NCBI RefSeq assembly: GCF_001611555.1
Contig: NZ_LSGP01000001.1
Location: forward strand, 186,001 to 250,000
Length of the DNA: 64,000 nucleotides
DNA from: Anaerosporomusa subterranea
GTDB taxonomy: Bacteria; Bacillota; Negativicutes; Sporomusales; Acetonemataceae
Reading direction: 5' to 3'
Shown here: positions 16,509 through 25,709 of the stretch, piece by piece
Layout: each line of letters begins with the position of its first letter
How positions within the stretch are numbered: position 1 is the first letter of the stretch
Position numbers and translations under genes: made by a program
The notes under the pieces: generated by a model
What the model saw: only the letters and a program-made list of their open reading frames with translations
What the model was told of the DNA's origin: nothing
Database searches by the model: none

Positions 16509-18065
16509 ATGAGCGTATTAACTGTAGATCATGTAACTCACGGTTTTGGCGCCCGCCAGATATTGGAGGACGCTTCTTTTCGTTTGCTTAAAGGTGAACA
16601 CGTAGGCTTGATCGGAGCAAATGGTGAAGGAAAATCGACGTTTTTAAACATAATTACCGGTCAATTGGCGCCTGATGAGGGGAAGATTGAATGGTCGAAC
16701 CGGGTGACGGTAGGCTATTTGGACCAGCATTCCGCTCTTGCCAAAGGCAGAACCATTCGCGATATTCTGCGTGAGGCGTTTCAACAGATGTTCGATTGGG
16801 AAGCGGAGATGCTAGCAATCTATGATAAAATGGGAGATGCTTCGCCAGACCAATTAGATCGCATGATGGAAGATGTCGGCGAATTGCAGGACCTTTTAGA
16901 ACATAGCGGCTTCTACATGCTTGACGCTAAAATAGAAGAAGTCGCCAACGGTCTAGGCTTAGGCGATATTGGGCTGGATCGCGATGTGTCTGATCTGAGC
17001 GGCGGTCAGCGGACTAAAGTTCTGCTAACAAAACTGTTATTGAAGAATCCAACTATTCTTATTCTAGACGAGCCGACCAACTATCTCGACTTTGAGCATA
17101 TCGAATGGCTAAAACGGTATTTGAAGAACTACGAGAATGCCTTTATTCTCGTGTCTCATGACCTGCCATTTCTTGATGAAGTGGTTAATGTTATTTATCA
17201 TGTGGAAAATGCGACACTTACTCGCTATACAGGCAACTATGAACAGTTTCAGCAGATGTATGCCATGAAGAAGAGCCAGGAGAATCGCGCCTATGAGCGT
17301 CAACAGCAGGAAGTTGACCGTCTGGAGGATTTCATTGCTCGAAACAAGGCCCGGGTTGCCACTCGCGGTATGGCTAACAGCCGCCAGAAGCGACTCGAAA
17401 AAATGGAAATGATCGAAAAACCGCGAGAAAAGCCGAAGCCGACGTTTGGTTTTCGGGAAGCGAGAACACCAGGCCGCTTTATTGTTGAAGCGTCAGGATT
17501 AGTGCTTGGCTATGATGAACCACTGACTACACCGGTGGATTTTTCCCTCGAACGCGGACAGAAGGTCGCCATTCGCGGTGTTAACGGTTTAGGCAAGTCT
17601 ACTTTGCTGAAAACAATTTTAGGCATCATTCCGCCAATCGCTGGCAAAGTGGAATTAGGCGATTACCTTTTCCCCGGCTACTTTGAGCAGGAATCGTCCC
17701 GTAACAACAGCAGAACTGCTATCGAAGAAGTCTGGGAAGAATACCCAGGCATGACCAATTTCGAGGTGCGATCTGCACTGGCCCGTTGCGGTCTGACGAA
17801 TGAGCACATCACTAGTCAAATGATGGTGCTCTCAGGCGGCGAAAACGCCAAAGTGCGTCTTTGCAAACTGATGCAAAAGGATATCAACTGGCTGGTGCTC
17901 GACGAGCCGACCAACCATTTGGACTTTGAGGCGAAAGAAGAATTGAAGCGAGCCTTGAAGGAATTCAAGGGGACAGTCTTGCTGGTCTCCCATGAACCGG
18001 ATTTCTACGAGGATTGGGTCACGGCGGTTTGGAATGTCGAAGACTGGACAACGAAAATTGTATAG
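16509..18065 (+). CDS. ABC-F family ATPase (YbiT-like)
   Basis: 518 residues from ATG 16509 (GGGAGA upstream). Two ABC domains without membrane spans: Walker A GANGEGKST and GVNGLGKST, signatures LSGGQRTKVLL and LSGGENAKVRL, Walker B ILILDEPTNYLD and WLVLDEPTNHLD. The linker between them holds the charged MKKSQENRAYERQQQEV coiled coil that reaches the ribosome in ABC-F factors. Known for the family: binding to the ribosomal E site to resolve stalls, or antibiotic protection. The short arm and linker fit YbiT-type housekeeping factors better than resistance proteins; no antibiotic context is seen. Flanked on both sides by family H hairpins; its stop codon lies in one arm of the downstream copy. 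Confidence 0.92.
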   Translation: MSVLTVDHVTHGFGARQILEDASFRLLKGEHVGLIGANGEGKSTFLNIITGQLAPDEGKIEWSNRVTVGYLDQHSALAKGRTIRDILREAFQQMFDWEAEMLAIYDKMGDASPDQLDRMMEDVGELQDLLEHSGFYMLDAKIEEVANGLGLGDIGLDRDVSDLSGGQRTKVLLTKLLLKNPTILILDEPTNYLDFEHIEWLKRYLKNYENAFILVSHDLPFLDEVVNVIYHVENATLTRYTGNYEQFQQMYAMKKSQENRAYERQQQEVDRLEDFIARNKARVATRGMANSRQKRLEKMEMIEKPREKPKPTFGFREARTPGRFIVEASGLVLGYDEPLTTPVDFSLERGQKVAIRGVNGLGKSTLLKTILGIIPPIAGKVELGDYLFPGYFEQESSRNNSRTAIEEVWEEYPGMTNFEVRSALARCGLTNEHITSQMMVLSGGENAKVRLCKLMQKDINWLVLDEPTNHLDFEAKEELKRALKEFKGTVLLVSHEPDFYEDWVTAVWNVEDWTTKIV

Positions 18066-18189
18066 AGCGTTGATATACCCCATCTGCGTTGTTAGCGCTA
18101 CCTACCCTTTGCTAGCGTACCATATTGTACGCGTTGCTACTGGGGGTAGGTAGCGCTGCCTAGCAGCTAGGGCATCTGAACGCTCTATA
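18061..18189. repeat. Family H hairpin element overlapping the stop codon of the ABC-F gene
   Basis: Arms TATAGAGCGTT (18061-18071) and AACGCTCTATA (18179-18189). Inside are the shared core CCCATCTGCGTTGTTAGCGC and a tip GCTAGCGTACC...TGTACGCG, closely like 49771-49894. The left arm includes the TAG stop of the preceding gene. Confidence 0.75.
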
Positions 18190-18222
18190 CACGATCTTTT
18201 AAGGAGCGCTAAGCCCGAAAAT

Positions 18223-18266
18223 TATACAACAAAGCCGTCTGACTAGTCAGACGGCTTTGTTGTATA
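18223..18266. terminator. 44-bp perfect palindrome, bidirectional terminator
   Basis: TATACAACAAAGCCGTCTGA and its exact complement meet at CTAG with no spacer. It lies between the convergent ABC-F and isochorismatase-like genes and carries A/T-rich flanks on both sides, so it should terminate both. Confidence 0.8.
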
Positions 18267-18269
18267 GAC

Positions 18270-18911
18270 TTACTCGATCGTTATCATGTCAATTTTCGTC
18301 AGCATAGTCCGATTTCTTGTTCCTGGGCTGTTCATGAGATGCCACGCTGTATACTGCTCTGGATAGAGAGTATCAGCCGACATGCCATCAACCGGGACAA
18401 TCACTTGATAACCGCGCACAGACGCGCCAGTCGCTGTATTGAGCACAGCGCCGTGAGCGACAGTGCCAACGATGATGACAGTTTTTATGTCTCTGGCTTT
18501 TAAGGTAAAGTCAAGGTCTGTATTATAAAATTTATCCACGCTGGACTTAACTATCAGCTCGTTCGGCAGAGGCGCGACAGCGGCGGCAATGTCGGCTGGC
18601 ACGGCAGCCGAGGTCAAACTGTAAGCCACTAGCATGTTTTTGGCTCTCGCCCGATCCAGCATGTCTTTGATTTTTGGCACTGATTCGGCGCAGCGCGGCC
18701 GCTGTTCGACCATACGGGTTTGGATGTCAAGGATTAGCAAGGCTGTTGTCTGCGGATTGACAGTGATGACTTTGAGCTCAGGCGGCGGTGGGGCCGTAAT
18801 AGAAGACCATTCATCAATAACGGTTTTTGTTGGCTCGGCAGAAAAGCCTGTGGTGGTCAGGAACATTAAGAGAACCAGAAGGATGCTTGTCCGAATCGGT
18901 AGCGATTTCAT
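18270..18911 (-). CDS. Exported isochorismatase-fold protein lacking the catalytic cysteine
   Basis: 213 residues from ATG 18911, chosen for the perfect GAGGAGG on its strand; longer starts lack one. Residues 1-23 are a signal peptide (MKSLPIRTSILLVLLMFLTTTGFSA). The cysteine hydrolase fold follows: TTALLILDIQTRM with the first catalytic Asp, then the Lys region VKSSVDKFYNTDL, then VIIVGTVAHGAVLNTATGA. In active members the last segment reads like G-V-x-T-D-x-C-V-x-x-T-A; here the Cys position is Ala. So it is probably not a hydrolase of the usual kind, and may bind a ligand or be a remnant under weak selection. Export is also unusual for the family. Single gene between a terminator and the divergent FAH gene. 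Confidence 0.8.
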   Translation of the reverse strand: MKSLPIRTSILLVLLMFLTTTGFSAEPTKTVIDEWSSITAPPPPELKVITVNPQTTALLILDIQTRMVEQRPRCAESVPKIKDMLDRARAKNMLVAYSLTSAAVPADIAAAVAPLPNELIVKSSVDKFYNTDLDFTLKARDIKTVIIVGTVAHGAVLNTATGASVRGYQVIVPVDGMSADTLYPEQYTAWHLMNSPGTRNRTMLTKIDMITIE

Positions 18912-19086
18912 AGCGAACCTCCTCTTGATTTTTTGCATCCTTTCGACATGAAACATCTGAGTCCCTTTTTCTTCCTAAATATAATCCCGGCATCGTTTTA
19001 TTTATTAACAAACGCGATTGAGAAACAGGATTTCTCCCTACATATGTGGAAAATACTAATTAAGGATCCAAGAGGAGGAATCATTC

Positions 19087-19998
19087 ATGCATTTGCTTTC
19101 ATATGAAGCTGCAGGCCAGCAGCGAGTGGGAATTCTGACTGCAGATAAACAGTCGGTCATTCCACTGATTATGGCTGAACAGCGTTATTTCGGGACAACT
19201 GGAGTGGGCTTGACTATGCTGGATGTGATTCAGCAAGGCGAACCAGCCCTGCAACGCATCCGCACCATTATCGAAAAGGCCAAAACAGATACCGATTGCC
19301 CAAGTATTCCATTGTCCTCTGTTAAAATAAGCGCTCCCATTGAACGTCCGCCGAAAAACATTTTTTGTATCGGCAAAAACTATACAGAACACGCACTAGA
19401 GTTTGATAAAACGAAAGATGCTAATATTGCTGTACCGAAACATCCGGTTGTATTCACCAAGGCTGCAACAGCGATCATCGGGCACCAGGATGTCATTCAC
19501 TCGCACAGTGATGTGACCAGTGAACTGGACTATGAGGTTGAGCTTGCGGTCATAATTGGCAAGCAGGGGTATAAAATTTCTGCCGAAGATGCGATGGATT
19601 ATATATTTGGCTATACCATCATTAATGACATTACTGCCCGCGATTTGCAAAAGAAACACCTGCAATGGTTCCTAGGCAAAAGTCTCGATACTTTCGCGCC
19701 GATGGGGCCGTACCTTGTGCATAAGAGCGCATTACCGCATCCTGACTGTTTGTCAATTCGCTCTAAGGTGAATGGTGAAATCCGGCAAGATGCTAACACA
19801 AAGGATCTGGTTTTTTCGATTCCGACTCTGATCGCGACCATTTCTGCAGGCATTACTCTTGAACCAGGCGATATCATTGCGACTGGCACTCCAGCTGGTG
19901 TTGGTGCAGGCTTTAACCCGCCGAAGTTCCTGCAGCCTGGGGATGAGCTGGAGTTGGAGATCGAAGGGATCGGCATATTGAAAAACCGGGTAGAATGA
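19087..19998 (+). CDS. Fumarylacetoacetate hydrolase-family protein
   Basis: 303 residues. The FAH C-terminal domain is complete: PPKNIFCIGKNYTEHALEFD, metal-binding acids in SELDYEVELAVIIG (E-x-E), the helix ADEAMDYIFGYTIINDITARDLQ, and the ending ISAGITLEPGDIIATGTPAGVG. Known activities in the family are C-C bond hydrolysis or decarboxylation of beta-keto or acylpyruvate substrates (acylpyruvase, oxaloacetate decarboxylase, 2-hydroxyhepta-2,4-diene-dioate isomerase). The N-terminal 70 residues are of the short prokaryotic type. No pathway neighbours, so the substrate is open. Ribosome binding site GAGGAGG; terminator at 20021. Confidence 0.9.
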   Translation: MHLLSYEAAGQQRVGILTADKQSVIPLIMAEQRYFGTTGVGLTMLDVIQQGEPALQRIRTIIEKAKTDTDCPSIPLSSVKISAPIERPPKNIFCIGKNYTEHALEFDKTKDANIAVPKHPVVFTKAATAIIGHQDVIHSHSDVTSELDYEVELAVIIGKQGYKISAEDAMDYIFGYTIINDITARDLQKKHLQWFLGKSLDTFAPMGPYLVHKSALPHPDCLSIRSKVNGEIRQDANTKDLVFSIPTLIATISAGITLEPGDIIATGTPAGVGAGFNPPKFLQPGDELELEIEGIGILKNRVE

Positions 19999-20020
19999 AT
20001 TTGAAAATCTGTTAAGGTAG

Positions 20021-20052
20021 CGGGCTGGCCTATGCGCCAGCCCGTTTTTTTT
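20021..20052 (+). terminator. Intrinsic terminator
   Basis: CGGGCTGGC (20021-20029) pairs with GCCAGCCCG (20036-20044), followed by eight T. Confidence 0.92.
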
Positions 20053-20074
20053 AACTATCAACGGAGGTAGTCTC

Positions 20075-20698
20075 ATGAAGACGTTATCATTACGACTTTT
20101 CCTTCAAGTACTTCTCATCCTCCTCTGCTTTTTTCCTAGCGATCCTGTACTGGCGGATCCCCGGGAGTTTGCTGATATTACTCAACAAACAATTCGCGAC
20201 GGGATCATCGATATCGAGTACCCTGTTGTAAAGGGTCTGGATAATTCGGTTGCTACAGAAAAAATCAATTCCCTGTTGAGCGATCATGTGGCTCGCTTTC
20301 GCGCAGGCATGGCAGAAGACCCCTATGTGAAGCAGGCTGTAGGCCGCTATGTCATCCATCAAAACGCTGATGGCATACTCAGCCTGACGATCACTCAATA
20401 TCATTACTCTGGCGGCGCGCATGGCATGTCAACTATGCAAGGCTATACCTTTGATTTAGCGACTGGCTACTTGTACCAGTTTACCGACTTAATTCCTCCC
20501 TGGGAGCGTGACCGGATCAATCGTACGATCAAGCAGCAAATTGCTGATAAGAAAACACCCTTACTCCAGCCTTTCACAGAAATAAAAAGGGAACCGGATT
20601 TTTATCTGATGCCTGATCGGAAAATAGTCATTTTCTATCAACTGTACGAACTGGCGCCATATGCGTGGGGATTTGTCCGCTTTCCCATTGAATATTAA
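20075..20698 (+). CDS. Secreted DUF3298/DUF4163 protein (RsiV-like extracellular domain)
   Basis: 207 residues. Signal peptide at 1-26 (LRLFLQVLLILLCFFPSDPVLA). DUF4163 region IDIEYPVVKGLDNSVATEKINSLL is followed by the DUF3298 hallmark YHYSGGAHGMSTMQGYTFDLATG and a C-terminal FYLMPDRKIVIFYQLYELAPYAWG. The same pair of domains forms the outer part of RsiV, the lysozyme-sensing anti-sigma factor, and stands alone in many secreted Firmicute proteins. No sigma factor or membrane anchor is present here, so a cell-envelope or ligand-binding role is inferred, not anti-sigma activity. Confidence 0.85.
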   Translation: MKTLSLRLFLQVLLILLCFFPSDPVLADPREFADITQQTIRDGIIDIEYPVVKGLDNSVATEKINSLLSDHVARFRAGMAEDPYVKQAVGRYVIHQNADGILSLTITQYHYSGGAHGMSTMQGYTFDLATGYLYQFTDLIPPWERDRINRTIKQQIADKKTPLLQPFTEIKREPDFYLMPDRKIVIFYQLYELAPYAWGFVRFPIEY

Positions 20699-20713
20699 GC
20701 GTTCCTGATCATC

Positions 20714-23062
20714 ATGAAAACGAAAATTAGGCTGTCAGTACGCACCCTAGTTGAATTCGTTCTGCGCTCAGGCGATCTCACATCAACGTTCTCAGGCAGG
20801 TCGCGCGCGGTTGAAGGCACTAAAGCGCACCAAAAGGTGCAGAAAGCGCAACCAGCCCATTATCGCCCAGAAGTTGCTCTATCTCATACCATTGAGGCAG
20901 AGGATTTCGTCATTGAAATAGGTGGGCGGGCTGACGGAATCATCGAACAAGACGACGTTACCGTTATTGATGAAATCAAATCCACCGATACTGCGTTAAA
21001 CGCGATTCATGAAGACGACAATCCGTTATTTTGGGCCCAGGCGAAATGTTACGCCTATATTTATGCTCTGCAGCAGAGCCTGGAGAAGATAGCGGTGCAG
21101 TTGACCTACTATCAAGTAGAGGACAAGACGTGCCTGCGTTTTGTGCAATGCTACGCAATTTCTGACCTAACCGCGTTTTTTAGCGATTTGATTGATCGCT
21201 ACTTGGATTGGGCAAGGTTGATTCAACAGGGACAAGCCGACCGCAATCAGTCGATCAAAGAATTGAAGTTTCCTTTTGATTCGTTCCGGGCGGGTCAACG
21301 TGAGCTGGCGGTCGCTGTATACTGGACTGTGACTGCTGGCAATAAACTGTTTGCCCAGGCGCCGACCGGGATCGGCAAGACCCTAGCGTCACTGTTTCCT
21401 GCTGTAAAGGCGATCGGTGAAGGTAAAACAGAGAAGATCTTTTATCTAACTGCAAAAACCAGCACACGAGAAATTGCTGAACAGGCATTAGCAACGCTTC
21501 GAGAAAAGGGTTTAGTGCTGAAGTCTCTCACCCTCACCGCGAAAGACAAAATCTGTTTTAACGCAGAGACTGATTGTGATCCGGAAAAATGCATATATGC
21601 GTGCGGACACTATGACCGGATTCATGCCGCGCTACGCGAGATCTACGCACAACCGGTATTTACTCGCATCGTTATCGAAGAGTGTTCGAAGAAATATCAG
21701 ATCTGTCCGTTCGAGTTTTCGCTTGATTTGGCGTTGTGGGCAGATTGCGTGATTTGTGATTATAACTATGTGTTTGATCCCCGCGTTTCGCTGAAACGAT
21801 TGTTTGCTGAAGATGCCGGAAGCCACTGCCTGTTGATTGATGAAGCGCACAACTTGGCCGACCGGGCGCGGGAGATGTATTCTGCAACACTGTCAAAGAA
21901 GCCAATCAGCGAATTGAAGCAGGCATTGAAACAATCCCAGCCCAAGCTGGCCAAAGCGCTAGCGCCAGTTCAGACCTGCCTCGCCCGCTGGGGTAAAGCA
22001 TGTGAGCAGACGGAAGCTAAACTGCTGGTTCAAAATGAGCTGCCAGCGGACGTATTATCGCCGCTTTATAAATTTGTCAAGCTTGCTGATGCTTGGCTCG
22101 CTCGCAATGAGCCTGCTCCCTTTAGAGAACAACTTCTGCAAGTCTACTTCGATATTCATGCGTTTCTACGCACTGCGGAAGAGTATGAAAGTGACTATCT
22201 CTTTTATGTGGAGAAAAAAACTGGCGGCGATGTAGCCGTCAAGCTCTTCTGTGTGGATCCGTCCCGCCTGCTGCGCCAAGTCCTAACTTTAGGCCGCCCG
22301 ACGGTTTTCTTTTCTGCCACATTGTCGCCGCTCGAGTATTTTCATGCGATGCTCGCTGGCGATGAAACAGACAGAAGCTTGTCTGTCGCTTCGCCCTTTC
22401 CACGTGATAATCTACGGGTGCTGGTGGCTGATTATATCGCTACTACCTATAAAACTCGTGATTCAAGCTACGATGCAGTCGTTGCAGCCATTGCAACGGT
22501 AACTTCGGCGAGACAGGGCAACTATCTAGTATTTTTTCCTTCATATCGCTATTTACAGGAAGTTGCAGCCCGTTATGCTGAACGCACCAACGAAGATCAG
22601 CTTATCTGCCAGTCGGCGGGAATGACTGATGCGGAACGAGAAGCATTTCTGGATTGCTTTACCAATCAATGCGAAGGTACGCTTGTCGGTTTTGCCGTGT
22701 TAGGTGGCGCCTTTGGCGAAGGTATTGATCTGATTGGTGAGCAACTTTCCGGCGCGGTGATTGTAGGCATCGGTTTACCGCAGGTTTGTACCGAGCGGGA
22801 GATTATTCGCGCTTACTATGATGCCCAGAATGGTAGGGGCTTTGAGTACGCTTATCTTTACCCTGGGATTAACAAAGTATTGCAAGCCGCCGGACGTGTA
22901 ATCCGGACTGATGCGGATCGGGGGATAGTCCTGCTAATTGACGAACGATTTTCTCAACAGCGTTGCCGCAGGCTGTTGCCACAGTGGTGGAAACCGATTC
23001 AGACTGTTCGGACGCCTGAAGGCATAGCGGCATGCAGCCGGGAGTTCTGGAGAGAGGACTAA
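20714..23062 (+). CDS. DinG/XPD-type Fe-S helicase with N-terminal nuclease-like domain
   Basis: 782 residues. Residues 15-160 look like a PD-(D/E)XK (Cas4/RecB-like) nuclease domain: GTKAHQKVQ, IGGRADGIIEQDDVTVIDEIKST and a following Q-Y-type segment WAQAKCYAYIYA. The helicase has Walker A APTGIGKT, an Fe-S cluster domain with cysteines in KICFNAETDCDPEKCIYACG and CPFEF, motif II DEAHNL, and motif VI QAAGRVIRT. XPD/DinG enzymes move 5' to 3' on single-stranded DNA; fusion with a nuclease suggests DNA end processing or repair. Starts 15 bases after the DUF3298 gene with a weak binding site. Shares a terminator with the convergent DEAD-box gene. Confidence 0.9.
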   Translation: MKTKIRLSVRTLVEFVLRSGDLTSTFSGRSRAVEGTKAHQKVQKAQPAHYRPEVALSHTIEAEDFVIEIGGRADGIIEQDDVTVIDEIKSTDTALNAIHEDDNPLFWAQAKCYAYIYALQQSLEKIAVQLTYYQVEDKTCLRFVQCYAISDLTAFFSDLIDRYLDWARLIQQGQADRNQSIKELKFPFDSFRAGQRELAVAVYWTVTAGNKLFAQAPTGIGKTLASLFPAVKAIGEGKTEKIFYLTAKTSTREIAEQALATLREKGLVLKSLTLTAKDKICFNAETDCDPEKCIYACGHYDRIHAALREIYAQPVFTRIVIEECSKKYQICPFEFSLDLALWADCVICDYNYVFDPRVSLKRLFAEDAGSHCLLIDEAHNLADRAREMYSATLSKKPISELKQALKQSQPKLAKALAPVQTCLARWGKACEQTEAKLLVQNELPADVLSPLYKFVKLADAWLARNEPAPFREQLLQVYFDIHAFLRTAEEYESDYLFYVEKKTGGDVAVKLFCVDPSRLLRQVLTLGRPTVFFSATLSPLEYFHAMLAGDETDRSLSVASPFPRDNLRVLVADYIATTYKTRDSSYDAVVAAIATVTSARQGNYLVFFPSYRYLQEVAARYAERTNEDQLICQSAGMTDAEREAFLDCFTNQCEGTLVGFAVLGGAFGEGIDLIGEQLSGAVIVGIGLPQVCTEREIIRAYYDAQNGRGFEYAYLYPGINKVLQAAGRVIRTDADRGIVLLIDERFSQQRCRRLLPQWWKPIQTVRTPEGIAACSREFWRED

Positions 23063-23080
23063 AACACGATGTGCCCAAAA

Positions 23081-23120
23081 GAAAATAGTCCTAACCTCAA
23101 GCGAGGCTAGGACTATTTTC
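23081..23120. terminator. Bidirectional terminator
   Basis: GAAAATAGTCCTA (23081-23093) pairs with TAGGACTATTTTC (23108-23120), between convergent helicase genes. Confidence 0.88.
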
Positions 23121-23121
23121 T

Positions 23122-24489
23122 TTACCGCCGAAGTGGCGGGCGGCGCCGGAAGTTATCATTGCTACGATGCCGTAGCGGCGCTTCTTCGGTTAAGCGGACT
23201 GGCGTGGTATCCGGTTCTTTTGTCAACAGCTTAAGAGCGGCTGCCACTAGTGCTACAGAGTCATTTTCGTCAAGGAGTTCGGCTGCTCGGCTATTATACT
23301 TTTCAAAGCCGCCTTCCTCGATGACCGCCAGCAGGCGTTCTACAGCCAGGCGTTGCTGACCTTCAAGAGCGTCGCTCATAGTCGGAACGCTCATGCGGAC
23401 GATTTTTCGTCTGGAGAGACGCTCAATTGTCCGCAGATGATCCATTTCGCGCGGAATGACGAATGTGATGGCTGTTCCAGCCTGACCGGCCCGGCCTGTC
23501 CGTCCAATGCGGTGCACATAGCTTTCCGGGTCTTGCGGGATATCAAAGTTGTAAACATGAGTAACGCCGCTGATGTCAAGTCCCCGTGCAGCTACGTCGG
23601 TAGCAACTAGGATATCGGTGGAACCATCCCGGAATTGGCGGATGACACTGTCTCGTTTTGCCTGTGTGAGATCGCCGTGAATCCCTTCGGCAGCATAGCC
23701 GCGTTTTTTCAACGCCTCGGACAGCTCGTCCACCCGCCGTTTGGTTCTGCCGAAGACAATAGCCAATTCAGGGGATTGGATGTCAAGCAACCGGCATAAG
23801 ACATCAAATTTTTGGCGGTCCTGTACTTCTAGATAGTTCTGTTCAACTAGCGGTACGGTGACTTCCTTCGATTGGATGCTGATCAGTGCCGGATTACGGA
23901 GAAAACGCTGTGACAGAGACTGAATGGCTCTGGGCATGGTTGCCGAGAAGAGGAGAGTCTGACGGCTGGCAGGGGTTGCACTGAGGATTTCTTCGATATC
24001 TTCAATGAAGCCCATGTTCAACATTTCATCTGCTTCGTCAAGCACGATCATGCGCAATTCGTCTAGGCGGATTGTGCGCCTTTGCATATGGTCTTTTAAC
24101 CGACCAGGAGTAGCAACAATGATCTGCGGTCTTTTTTTCAAACCTCTAATCTGACGTTCAATATCTTGTCCGCCATAGATAGGAAGAGTATGGACATCGG
24201 TATATTGCGCTATCTTGTTAAGCTCTTCTGCGACTTGGATGGCGAGCTCGCGTGTTGGGGTTAATACCAACCCTTGTACTTTCTCGCGGGCGCCTTCCAT
24301 CTTTTCAATCAGAGGGATGCCATAGGCAGCTGTTTTTCCGGTGCCTGTTTGCGCTTGACCGATTAGATCTTGGCCGCGCATTGCGGGTTGGATGGCCTTC
24401 TCTTGTATGGGGGTGGGTTCCTCAAACCCCATATTGTTCAATGATTGTGTAATCAAGTCACTGATTCCGAGCGCTTTGAATTTTTCCAT
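23122..24489 (-). CDS. DEAD-box RNA helicase (CshA/DeaD-like)
   Basis: 455 residues from ATG 24489, preceded on its strand by GGAGGTTTAAAC. Q motif [15 protein letters not shown], Walker [48 protein letters not shown] are all intact. The C-terminal part (residues 365-455) is short and basic, ending in RRRPPLRR. CshA-type helicases unwind RNA at low temperature and join the RNA degradosome in Firmicutes. The gene stands alone; its 5' region of about 110 bases before the opposite promoter shows no other signal. Confidence 0.93.
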   Translation of the reverse strand: MEKFKALGISDLITQSLNNMGFEEPTPIQEKAIQPAMRGQDLIGQAQTGTGKTAAYGIPLIEKMEGAREKVQGLVLTPTRELAIQVAEELNKIAQYTDVHTLPIYGGQDIERQIRGLKKRPQIIVATPGRLKDHMQRRTIRLDELRMIVLDEADEMLNMGFIEDIEEILSATPASRQTLLFSATMPRAIQSLSQRFLRNPALISIQSKEVTVPLVEQNYLEVQDRQKFDVLCRLLDIQSPELAIVFGRTKRRVDELSEALKKRGYAAEGIHGDLTQAKRDSVIRQFRDGSTDILVATDVAARGLDISGVTHVYNFDIPQDPESYVHRIGRTGRAGQAGTAITFVIPREMDHLRTIERLSRRKIVRMSVPTMSDALEGQQRLAVERLLAVIEEGGFEKYNSRAAELLDENDSVALVAAALKLLTKEPDTTPVRLTEEAPLRHRSNDNFRRRPPLRR

Positions 24490-24601
24490 GTTTAAACCTC
24501 CTAGAATTCTTGCTGTTATTAATATGGATGATTATCCGCCGGGCTATTACACGGCTGGCCGATTCTGCGCAGTCAAACGGTAAGCTTTATTGAGCATTTT
24601 G

Positions 24602-24630
24602 TTGACAAATGATAGCTTCTATCATATAAT
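24602..24630 (+). promoter_or_regulatory. Consensus sigma-A promoter with a palindrome in the spacer
   Basis: TTGACA (24602-24607), 17-base spacer, TATAAT (24625-24630). The spacer holds TGATAG-CTT-CTATCA (24610-24624), an inverted repeat placed to block RNA polymerase if bound by a repressor. Transcription would begin near 24637 and give a 165-base leader before the small gene at 24806. Confidence 0.75.
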
Positions 24631-24805
24631 AACAAAGACTATTCATAGCAAATTTTTATCAAGACATTAAACAGAGCATGTATGCTGATTTGCTTCCTGT
24701 TCGTATTGTAATTTGGTAATAGTCGAGGTAGTTAGCGGCTGAACGTGCCAGCGTGGCGCGGGATAATTACCTAATTATATATGAATTTTGGAGGAAAAGC
24801 AAATT

Positions 24806-24973
24806 ATGGAACAACGCACACAACAACTTCTGAAACGCTTGTCGTTTTTGGGTTATCATTCGTTCGAAATTCGTCGCATTCTGCAAGAAGCGCATAGCGG
24901 CGATGGTATTGTCTCAACACTTGAGAAATACGAACAGTTGGCTTCAAAGTATCTTCAATCGTATAGCAAGTAG
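24806..24973 (+). CDS. Small cytoplasmic protein, function unknown
   Basis: 55 residues from ATG 24806, 11 bases after GGAGG. It is helical and charged (QRTQQLLKRLSFLGYHSFEIRRILQEAHSGDGIVSTLEKYEQL), with no membrane span or cysteine. Strong promoter, ribosome binding site and terminator show it is a real single gene. The FEIRRILQEA helix has a DNA- or protein-binding look, but I do not recognise a family. High expression is expected unless repressed at the spacer palindrome. Confidence 0.8.
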   Translation: MEQRTQQLLKRLSFLGYHSFEIRRILQEAHSGDGIVSTLEKYEQLASKYLQSYSK

Positions 24974-25008
24974 AAAAAAAGCTTTCGGCAATCGCCGAAA
25001 GCTTTTTT
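24974..25008 (+). terminator. Intrinsic terminator of small gene
   Basis: AAAAGCTTTCGGC pairs with GCCGAAAGCTTTT, then T run. Confidence 0.92.
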
Positions 25009-25017
25009 GTAAACTAA

Positions 25018-25115
25018 ACAGAGGATACACAGAGGTCGCAGAGGAGTATTGGCTATTTTGCCAGCCATGCGGCCCCAAACTTAAGCCACTCTTTATCTGT
25101 GTCTCTGTGGAATGG
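25018..25115. repeat. Family N mirrored repeat
   Basis: Left half CAGAGGATACACAGAGGTCG then CAGAGGAG; right half CTTTATCTGTGTCTCTGTGG. Arms are imperfect complements, as in the other copies. It begins just after the terminator at 25008. Confidence 0.6.
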
Positions 25116-25241
25116 CCCCGGACTTCCGCTAGAGACCGCGTAGCAGTGTGTCATATATAAATTCCCATTGACAGAAGAACACTGTAGGCGTATAGTTATT
25201 TACATAAGTTTAAGTCGAGAAAATTATATATATAATAAATG

Positions 25242-25684
25242 TGATGAGGGAGAACGTTGTGTTCTGCATGTTGTTTCAGAGAACCGGTGGTTGGTGTGAA
25301 CCGGCAACGACGAGAATGCAAAGATCACTCCTGAACAGCAAAGCTGAACAAGGTGGCTGTTGCAAGAGCAACAGCTTCATACAAGATTTGAGACTAGTTG
25401 AAAAAGCTCCAGATGCTAGGAGCAGCGAGGCTTGCGCCGCGCCGCGTACATAAAGGTACGCAAGCAAGCAAACGCAGTCGCGACAACGCAGGTGGAGTTT
25501 TTTCAACGGTCTCAGAAGTAAGCTGCGCCGGCCTCAGCTCCGCAAGGAGTGCAACCGTTAACCTGCTAGGGTTGTTTGACCTAATGAGATGCAGATATTC
25601 GTATCTGTGAAAAAGGGTGGTACCGCGAGAATTTCCTCTTGCCCCTTTAAGTCGATTGACTTGAAGGACAAGAGGTTTTTTATT
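25242..25684 (+). promoter_or_regulatory. T-box leader (tRNA-sensing), interrupted by a family H hairpin
   Basis: The T-box sequence AGGGTGGTACCGCG is at 25614-25627, followed by the terminator CCTCTTG/CAAGAGG (25635-25641, 25669-25675) with a T run. Stem I is recognisable at 25246-25350: base helix GGGAG/CTCCT, AGAGA near 25277, and a distal arm CCGGTGGTTGGTGTGAACCG. Helix TGCAT/ATGCA above the base leaves an internal loop with AAGATCA, so AUC (Ile) is the best specifier candidate; UGC (Cys) is the alternative if the helix is misplaced. A 124-base hairpin element fills 25390-25513 between Stem I and the antiterminator. Uncharged tRNA would allow transcription of the BASS transporter and LarA-like gene. 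A TATAAT at 25231-25236 may be the -10 box. Confidence 0.88.
25390..25513. repeat. Family H hairpin element inside the T-box leader
   Basis: Outer arms GAGACTAGTTGAAAAAGCTC and, on the other side, the complement of GAGACCGTTGAAAAAACTCC. Inside are the shared CTGCGTTGTCGC (as complement) and a tip CGCGTACATAAAGGTACGC. It lies between T-box Stem I and the antiterminator, where length variation is tolerated. Confidence 0.8.
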
Positions 25685-25709
25685 TTATTATTTTAGGAGG
25701 TTATTGATT

